Under the pieces are notes generated by a model. It did not search any database and had not been told where the DNA came from. It saw only the letters and a list, made by a program, of their open reading frames with translations. Below, one piece after another: positions 58,902 to 64,000 of a DNA stretch of 64,000 bases. Source of the stretch: an uncultured Eubacteriales bacterium (GTDB lineage: Bacteria; Bacillota; Clostridia; Oscillospirales; UBA644); the NCBI GenBank assembly GCA_900547165.1, contig URFZ01000006.1:56938-120937 (forward strand). The letters run 5' to 3'. Every line of letters starts with the position of its first letter. Position 1 is the stretch's first letter. Made by a program: the position numbers and the translations under genes.

Positions 58902-58904
58902 CTA

Positions 58905-58933
58905 TTGACATTATAGGTAAATTGTGATAAAAT
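58905..58933 (+). promoter_or_regulatory. Promoter of the nucleoside ABC transporter operon
   Basis: TTGACA, 17 bp, TAAAAT, 49 bp upstream of the lipoprotein start. Confidence 0.88.
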
Positions 58934-58981
58934 TTTTACGAACAAGCAGTAAAATACTGCATATTTTTAGGAGGTTCTTTT

Positions 58982-60199
58982 ATGAAAAAGTTTCTTGCTG
59001 TTTTCCTGGCGGTAGTCATGGTGGCAGGCCTTTTCGTTCTCTCCGCATGCGGAAATAAGGAGAATAATCCTACTTCTACATCCGGAACTGACGACAAAAC
59101 CCCGGCTTCCGACTACAAAATCGCGATGATCACCGACTACGGAGACATCACCGACCAGTCTTTCAACCAGACCACCTACGAGGCGTGCAAAGCATTCGCA
59201 GAGGCTAACAACCTTCAATTCGAGTACTTCAAGCCCGCAGATAACTCCGACGCCGCTCGTGAGTCTATGATAGACAACGCGGTTGATAAGGGTTACAACG
59301 TTCTTGTTATGCCCGGTTATGCGTTCGCGACCGCTATCCTCAGCCGCGCTCCGCAGTATCCCGACGTTAAATTCTTCGCGCTCGACGTTGCTCAGGGCGA
59401 CTTCCTTGAAGCAGGCGTTAAACTCGCAGGCGAAACCTACGACTACAAACCCGAAAACTGGGATTTCGACAAATATGTAAAACTTGACAACATTTACAGC
59501 GCTATTTACAAAGAAGAACTCAGCGGTTACATGGCAGGTTACGCCGCAGTTAAACTCGGCTACACCAAACTCGGCTTCCTCGGCGGTATGGCGGTTCCCG
59601 CGGTTATCCGCTTCGGTTACGGTTTCGTTCAGGGTGCTGACGAAGCAGCAAAAGAACTCGGCATCACCATCGATATGAACTATGTATACGGCGGTCTTTT
59701 CCAGGGCGACCCCGCGATCACCGCTAAAATGGACACTTGGTTCGCTAACGGCACGCAGCTCGTGTTCGCTTGTGGCGGCGGCGTTTACACCTCCGCGGCA
59801 GAGGCTGCCAAGAAAGTCGGCGCTAAAATCATAGGCGTTGATACCGACCAGAGCCCCATCATTGATAAGGGCTACGGCAAAGGAATCACCGTTACGTCCG
59901 CTATGAAGGGCCTTTATCCCGCAACGTACGACACCCTTACCGACATCATTGCCGGCAAATGGGATAACTACAAGGGTAAGATCGTTTCTCTCGGTCTCGT
60001 AAACGGCGAAGACCCGACCAAGAACTACGTTCAGCTTCCTATGGATACCACGCAGTTCGGCGATACGTTTACCAAAGAGGATTACACCGCTCTCGTTAAG
60101 AATATGTTTGAGGGCAAGGTTACCGTATCCGATGACACGACCGTATTCCCGACCGTTACCAATTCCAACGTATCCGATCAGGGCAGAATAGTCGGCTAA
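58982..60199 (+). CDS. BMP-family nucleoside-binding lipoprotein
   Basis: 405 residues. The signal peptide ends in the lipobox VLSAC, a Ser/Thr-rich linker follows (~residues 23-40), and then comes a BMP/PnrA-like periplasmic-binding fold (KIAMITDYGDITDQSFNQ; VLVMPGYAFATAI; VFACGGGVYTSA; IGVDTDQSP). It captures nucleosides at the cell surface for the ABC transporter encoded downstream. Codon choice is more C-rich at third positions than in neighbours, a sign of strong expression. TAGGAGG precedes the ATG. Confidence 0.95.
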   Translation: MKKFLAVFLAVVMVAGLFVLSACGNKENNPTSTSGTDDKTPASDYKIAMITDYGDITDQSFNQTTYEACKAFAEANNLQFEYFKPADNSDAARESMIDNAVDKGYNVLVMPGYAFATAILSRAPQYPDVKFFALDVAQGDFLEAGVKLAGETYDYKPENWDFDKYVKLDNIYSAIYKEELSGYMAGYAAVKLGYTKLGFLGGMAVPAVIRFGYGFVQGADEAAKELGITIDMNYVYGGLFQGDPAITAKMDTWFANGTQLVFACGGGVYTSAAEAAKKVGAKIIGVDTDQSPIIDKGYGKGITVTSAMKGLYPATYDTLTDIIAGKWDNYKGKIVSLGLVNGEDPTKNYVQLPMDTTQFGDTFTKEDYTALVKNMFEGKVTVSDDTTVFPTVTNSNVSDQGRIVG

Positions 60200-60248
60200 T
60201 CATTGTTAAAATAAGGGAATTGAAAAGATCAGATTCCCCGAACATTGA

Positions 60249-60280
60249 CAGGGGTGTCCGAAAGCGGACACCCCTGTTTT
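60249..60280 (+). terminator. Attenuating terminator between lipoprotein and ATPase genes
   Basis: CAGGGGTGTCCG / CGGACACCCCTG with an AAAG loop, then TTTT. Partial read-through would give much binding protein and less transporter. Confidence 0.88.
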
Positions 60281-60322
60281 GCAAAGAAACAGGAAAAAAC
60301 AGTAAGAAAGGGGGAGATCGTT

Positions 60323-61864
60323 ATGGCGGAACAGTATGCGATAGAAATGTTGCATATAACGAAAAGGTTTGCGGGAATAACCGCGAACGACGATATAACT
60401 CTCCGACTTAAAAAAGGTGAAATCCACGCGCTTCTCGGCGAGAACGGCGCGGGAAAATCGACTTTGATGTCCGTTCTTTTCGGTATATATCAGCCCGAAG
60501 AGGGTGAGATCTACAAGGACGGCAAAAAGGTCAGCATAAAAGACCCGAACGATGCGAATGCGCTCGGAATAGGAATGGTACATCAGCATTTCAAACTTGT
60601 TGAGTGCTTTTCCGTTCTCGACAATATAATGCTCGGTGTCGAACCGACGAAAGCGGGTTTCCTGCAAAAGCGCGTCGCACGCAAAAAGATACTTGAACTT
60701 TCGGATAAATACGGACTCAGCGTTGACCCCGATGCGATTATCGAAAATATCTCCGTCGGAATGCAGCAGAGAACCGAAATTCTGAAAATGCTTTACAGAG
60801 AAAACGAAATACTTATATTTGACGAACCCACCGCGGTTCTTACTCCGCAGGAGATAACGGAACTTATGCAGATAATGCGTAACCTTGCGGCAGAGGGAAA
60901 ATCGATACTTTTCATTTCTCACAAATTGAACGAGATAATGGAAATAGCGGACCGCTGTACTGTTTTGCGTAAAGGCAAATATGTGGGCACTGTCGATATC
61001 AAAGATACGACCAAGAACGAACTTTCTCGCATGATGGTCGGCAGAGATGTTGAATTTGTGGTTCAGAAGGACGAACACCCCGTCGGCGATACCGTTCTTG
61101 AAGTCGAGGGGCTTTACGCTCGAAGCCGTATACATAAAAAAGACGCGGTCAAAAATGTTTCGTTCCGTGTTCGCAGAGGTGAGATTGTCGCTATCGCGGG
61201 CATTGACGGAAACGGACAGACCGAACTTGTTTACGCTCTTACGGGACTTGAAAAAATCAAAAAGGGAAAAATTTTGCTTCTCGGAAAAGATATTTCCCAC
61301 GCTTCTGTCAGAAAGAGAAATGTTTCGGGAATGAGCCATATTCCCGAGGACAGACACAAACACGGTCTTGTTCTTGATTATTCACTTGAAAACAATCTCG
61401 TTTTGCAACGTTATTTCACTCCGAAATTTACTAACAAAGCGGGCTTTCTTAAAAAACGCGTAATTCGCGGTTACGCAAAAGACCTTATCGAACGTTTTGA
61501 TATTCGTTCGGGACAGGGAAGCGTTACAATTGCAAGAACCATGTCGGGCGGTAACCAGCAAAAGGCTATCGTTGCCCGTGAAGTGGACTGCAATCCCGAC
61601 TTGCTTGTTGCGGTTCAGCCTACAAGAGGTCTCGATGTCGGCGCTATCGAAAACATTCACCGTCAACTGATAAATCTGCGTGACGAGGATAAGGCGGTAT
61701 TGCTTGTATCTCTCGAACTTGATGAGGTCATGAGCGTTGCGGACAGAATCCTTGTTATGTATGAGGGTGAAATTGTCGGACAACTTGACCCGAAGAAGAT
61801 AACCGTTGAAGAACTCGGACTTTATATGTCCGGCGCAAAGAGAGAGGAGGTTTATGATGCCTAA
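60323..61864 (+). CDS. Nucleoside ABC transporter ATP-binding protein (two ABC domains)
   Basis: 513 residues from the ATG at 60323, after GGGGGAG; the upstream in-frame region belongs to the terminator. The first ABC domain has Walker A GENGAGKSTLMS and Walker B ILIFDEPTAVL. The second (from ~residue 260) has a degenerate Walker A (GIDGNGQTEL) but the signature TMSGGNQQKAIVAREV, as in the YufO/NupA and sugar-ABC class. It powers the two permeases downstream. Confidence 0.95.
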   Translation: MAEQYAIEMLHITKRFAGITANDDITLRLKKGEIHALLGENGAGKSTLMSVLFGIYQPEEGEIYKDGKKVSIKDPNDANALGIGMVHQHFKLVECFSVLDNIMLGVEPTKAGFLQKRVARKKILELSDKYGLSVDPDAIIENISVGMQQRTEILKMLYRENEILIFDEPTAVLTPQEITELMQIMRNLAAEGKSILFISHKLNEIMEIADRCTVLRKGKYVGTVDIKDTTKNELSRMMVGRDVEFVVQKDEHPVGDTVLEVEGLYARSRIHKKDAVKNVSFRVRRGEIVAIAGIDGNGQTELVYALTGLEKIKKGKILLLGKDISHASVRKRNVSGMSHIPEDRHKHGLVLDYSLENNLVLQRYFTPKFTNKAGFLKKRVIRGYAKDLIERFDIRSGQGSVTIARTMSGGNQQKAIVAREVDCNPDLLVAVQPTRGLDVGAIENIHRQLINLRDEDKAVLLVSLELDEVMSVADRILVMYEGEIVGQLDPKKITVEELGLYMSGAKREEVYDA

Positions 61865-63026
61865 GAAAAGTTTCGGACGTCGCCTTGTAGGCAATAATGT
61901 CTTCCAGACGATAGTTGCTTCCATTCTCTGTGTCATAATCGGACTCATCATCGGTTATGTCGTTCTTCTGTGCATAAACCCTGACGGCGCATTCAAAGCC
62001 ATTACGGATATGCTCAAAAACTTTATGACGTTCTCGCGCGCCACGTTGCGTGTAAAGAACCTCGGCAATACACTTGTAACGACCGTTCCTCTTCTTATGT
62101 GTTCGCTGTCGATACTGTTCTGCTATAAGGCGGGACTTTTCAATATCGGCGCTGCGGGACAGTACGTTATCGGTGCAGGCGTTGCTCTTTATGCGGCGCT
62201 CGGTTTGGGGCTTCCGTGGTATCTGTGCATACTCCTTGCAATCGTTGCGGGTGCTGTGCTCGGAACCGTCAGCGGTCTGCTCAAAGCCTATTGCAACGTC
62301 AATGAGGTTATCAGCGGAATCATGCTCAACTGGATAAGCCTTTATCTTGTCAATATGCTTTTGAACATTGTAAAAGAGCCTACCAGCCCTTACACAAAGA
62401 GCGTTCTCGGTGTTAATTCAAAGGCAATTATTCCGTCTCTCGGAATAGGTAAACTTCTCAATAACAACTATGCAACGATTGCAATTCCCATTGCTGTTCT
62501 TGTTGCAATTATAATCTGGGTAGTCCTTGACAAAACAAAATTCGGTTATGAATTGAAGGCGACGGGCTATAACCGTCACGCCGCAAAGTATTGCGGTATG
62601 GCTGAAAAACGCAACATCGTTGTAACTCTTGTTATCGGCGGTGCGCTTGCGGGCTTCGGCGCGGCTCTGTATTATCTCACGGGTATTATGCAATGGTCGT
62701 GCAGCGAATCTTCCGTTCCGGCAATGGGCTTCAACGGAATTGCGGCGGCGTTCCTCGGCGGACTTCATCCGATAGGTTCGATATTCTCGTCGTATTTCAT
62801 TCAGCACATCACAAGCGGCGGTGCATACATCGACAAGATGGTATATTCGTCACAGATCTCCGACCTGATATCCGCAATCATAATTTACCTGTGCGGATTC
62901 GTATTCTTTGCGAAGACCGTGCTCAACAAATGGCTTATGACCCGCGATGCGGCAGCCGCTCGCAAACTTGAAGAAAAACAGGCTGCTGCGGTTTCTTCCG
63001 AAGAGAAAGGAGGTAAGGCTGAATGA
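61857..63026 (+). CDS. Nucleoside ABC transporter permease 1
   Basis: 389 residues counted from the ATG at 61857 (6 bp after AGAGGAGG; the adjacent ATG at 61854 is the alternative). About eight to ten helices, with GLFNIGAAGQYVIGAGVAL and AMGFNGIAAAFLGGLHPIGS typical of the BPD_transp_2 nucleoside permeases. It overlaps the end of the ATPase gene and the start of permease 2. Confidence 0.94.
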   Translation: MPKKSFGRRLVGNNVFQTIVASILCVIIGLIIGYVVLLCINPDGAFKAITDMLKNFMTFSRATLRVKNLGNTLVTTVPLLMCSLSILFCYKAGLFNIGAAGQYVIGAGVALYAALGLGLPWYLCILLAIVAGAVLGTVSGLLKAYCNVNEVISGIMLNWISLYLVNMLLNIVKEPTSPYTKSVLGVNSKAIIPSLGIGKLLNNNYATIAIPIAVLVAIIIWVVLDKTKFGYELKATGYNRHAAKYCGMAEKRNIVVTLVIGGALAGFGAALYYLTGIMQWSCSESSVPAMGFNGIAAAFLGGLHPIGSIFSSYFIQHITSGGAYIDKMVYSSQISDLISAIIIYLCGFVFFAKTVLNKWLMTRDAAAARKLEEKQAAAVSSEEKGGKAE

Positions 63027-63973
63027 CGTTACTTGTTCAATATACTTTGATTTACGCTTCGGTTCTTATCCTTGTCGCTCTCGGCGGTTGCTTTGCAGAG
63101 CATTCGGGCGTTATCAACCTCGGACTTGAAGGTATTATGATAATGGGCGCACTCGGCGGCGCATTGACTTTGAAATATCTTTGTGCTGCATGGCAGGGCG
63201 TTCCCGCAATAGTTCTTATTCTTTCCGCTGTATTGGTTGCGGCGCTTGTCGGACTGATATATTCATTGCTGTTAAGTGTGGCATGTGTTACATTCAACGC
63301 GGACCAGACAATAGTCGGTACGGCGCTGAATATGCTCGGACTTGCCGCTTCCGTTATTATCGCAAGAGCGATAAATACGGCTGAATCTCCCGACAACGTT
63401 TCTTCAAGCATAACTTATTACGACGGCAAAGGCGCATTTGTGCAGAAGATAGGAGACTTTGAACTTAACTGGTTCATGGTCATAACCGTTATCTTGCTTA
63501 TTGTGGCTTACATACTGCTCTACAAAACAAGATTCGGTCTGCGTCTTATGGCGTGCGGCGAACATCCGCAGGCGGCGAACAGCGTCGGAATAAGCGTTTA
63601 CAAAATGCGTTATGCGGGCGTTATGATTTCGGGTGTCCTCGGCGGTATCGGCGGTATCGCATATATCACCGCAGGCGTCAGCGAATGGAAATTTGAGGGC
63701 GGCGTTGCAGGCTTCGGTTTCCTTGCTCTTGCCGTTATGATATTCGGTCAATGGAAGCCCACGCGCATTGCGCTTGCCGCGCTTCTGTTCGGTCTTTTCC
63801 GTGCTCTTTCAAATGTTTATTCGGGTATCGGATTCCTTGCGAACCTGAACATCAGCAGTTCCATTTACAATATGATGCCTTATGTTATTTCACTTATCGT
63901 TCTTGCGTTTACTTCCAAGAAATCAAGAGCGCCGAAAGCAGAGGGCATACCCTACGATAAGGGACAACGATAA
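63023..63973 (+). CDS. Nucleoside ABC transporter permease 2
   Basis: 316 residues, the partner of permease 1. Characteristic stretches are HSGVINLGLEGIMIMGALGG, FNADQTIVGTALNMLGLA and GFGFLALAVMIFGQWKPTRI. The ATG overlaps the stop of permease 1 (ATGA). It closes the transporter operon; only 27 bp of the window remain, with GGCGGGGATTTTT suggesting a terminator cut by the window edge. Confidence 0.94.
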   Translation: MTLLVQYTLIYASVLILVALGGCFAEHSGVINLGLEGIMIMGALGGALTLKYLCAAWQGVPAIVLILSAVLVAALVGLIYSLLLSVACVTFNADQTIVGTALNMLGLAASVIIARAINTAESPDNVSSSITYYDGKGAFVQKIGDFELNWFMVITVILLIVAYILLYKTRFGLRLMACGEHPQAANSVGISVYKMRYAGVMISGVLGGIGGIAYITAGVSEWKFEGGVAGFGFLALAVMIFGQWKPTRIALAALLFGLFRALSNVYSGIGFLANLNISSSIYNMMPYVISLIVLAFTSKKSRAPKAEGIPYDKGQR

Positions 63974-64000
63974 TATTAAATCCTATCGGCGGGGATTTTT

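Noticed and set aside
1..64000. CRISPR array, rRNA operon, prophage module or replication origin
   Set aside because: No regularly spaced repeats, no rRNA sequence, no phage structural genes and no DnaA-box cluster were seen.

Overview
The window reads as a chromosome segment of a spore-forming clostridium, most likely an Oscillospiraceae/Ruminococcaceae-like gut anaerobe. The grounds are spoIVA and an uninterrupted pro-sigma-K gene, GGAGG ribosome sites, DUF4364 and DUF5058 families, a Bce-type antibiotic-peptide module, a TPP-controlled ThiT transporter and a nucleoside-salvage cluster. Most of the DNA is of medium GC and densely packed, with many ATGA start/stop overlaps. A few stretches are clearly AT-richer or decayed: 4.86-7.26, 21.7-24.1, 35.1-35.6 and 42.9-43.5 kb.

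Layout. 0-4.8 kb: glycogen/alpha-glucan genes (end of glgA, glgP, a GH13 enzyme). 4.86-7.26 kb: AT-rich island with a Hin-type serine recombinase, a putative invertible 123-bp segment with two inverted 26-bp crossover-like sites, then a small HTH protein, a membrane protein and a lipoprotein. 7.4-10 kb: bioY, birA and a DNA glycosylase fused to a GNAT domain. 10-10.8 kb: acyl carrier protein and ruvX. 10.8-11.8 kb: thiT behind a TPP riboswitch. 11.8-13.5 kb: DivIVA-like/DUF4364 operon with two tiny membrane proteins. 13.6-18.8 kb: aldo/keto reductase, SDR, AI-2E exporter and tex. 18.9-19.4 kb: tRNA-Leu, tRNA-fMet and a structured element ending in a tRNA-like 3' end. 19.5-21.6 kb: a MerR regulator and its probable target dehydrogenase, whose promoter has the 19-bp spacer and dyad of MerR promoters. 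21.7-24.1 kb: small and broken genes, a GNAT and a methyltransferase. 24.1-27.7 kb: a YgjP-like protease, then a DUF5058/membrane protein/M20 peptidase operon.

27.9-32.4 kb: surface 5'-nucleotidase, oleate hydratase and a TetR regulator. 32.5-35 kb: spoIVA and corA. 35.1-36.2 kb: decayed DNA beside the tmRNA and tRNA-Arg(CCU) genes. 36.7-40.6 kb: a compact partner-switching unit: STAS protein, a sensor that joins a SpoIIE-type phosphatase to an RsbW-type ATPase, a small protein and an ECF sigma factor. 40.7-42.8 kb: peroxiredoxin with a reductase whose domain order is the reverse of AhpF. 43.6-48.2 kb: Bce-type response regulator, kinase and ABC transporter. 48.2-53.1 kb: thrS, a CDP-alcohol phosphatidyltransferase, and a two-gene ABC exporter with a TetR repressor. 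53.4-56.9 kb: an isochorismatase-fold protein lacking its catalytic cysteine, rpe, a YmdB-like phosphodiesterase, ispD and sigK. 57-64 kb: thymidine kinase, deoD, cdd and a BMP-family nucleoside ABC transporter, together forming a nucleoside uptake and salvage locus.

The strongest candidates for something new are the putative phase-variable promoter at 5.48-5.63 kb, the glycosylase-GNAT fusion, the tRNA-ended structured element at 19.2 kb and the one-polypeptide phosphatase/kinase sigma switch. All functions are inferred from motifs seen in translation; no database search was run.
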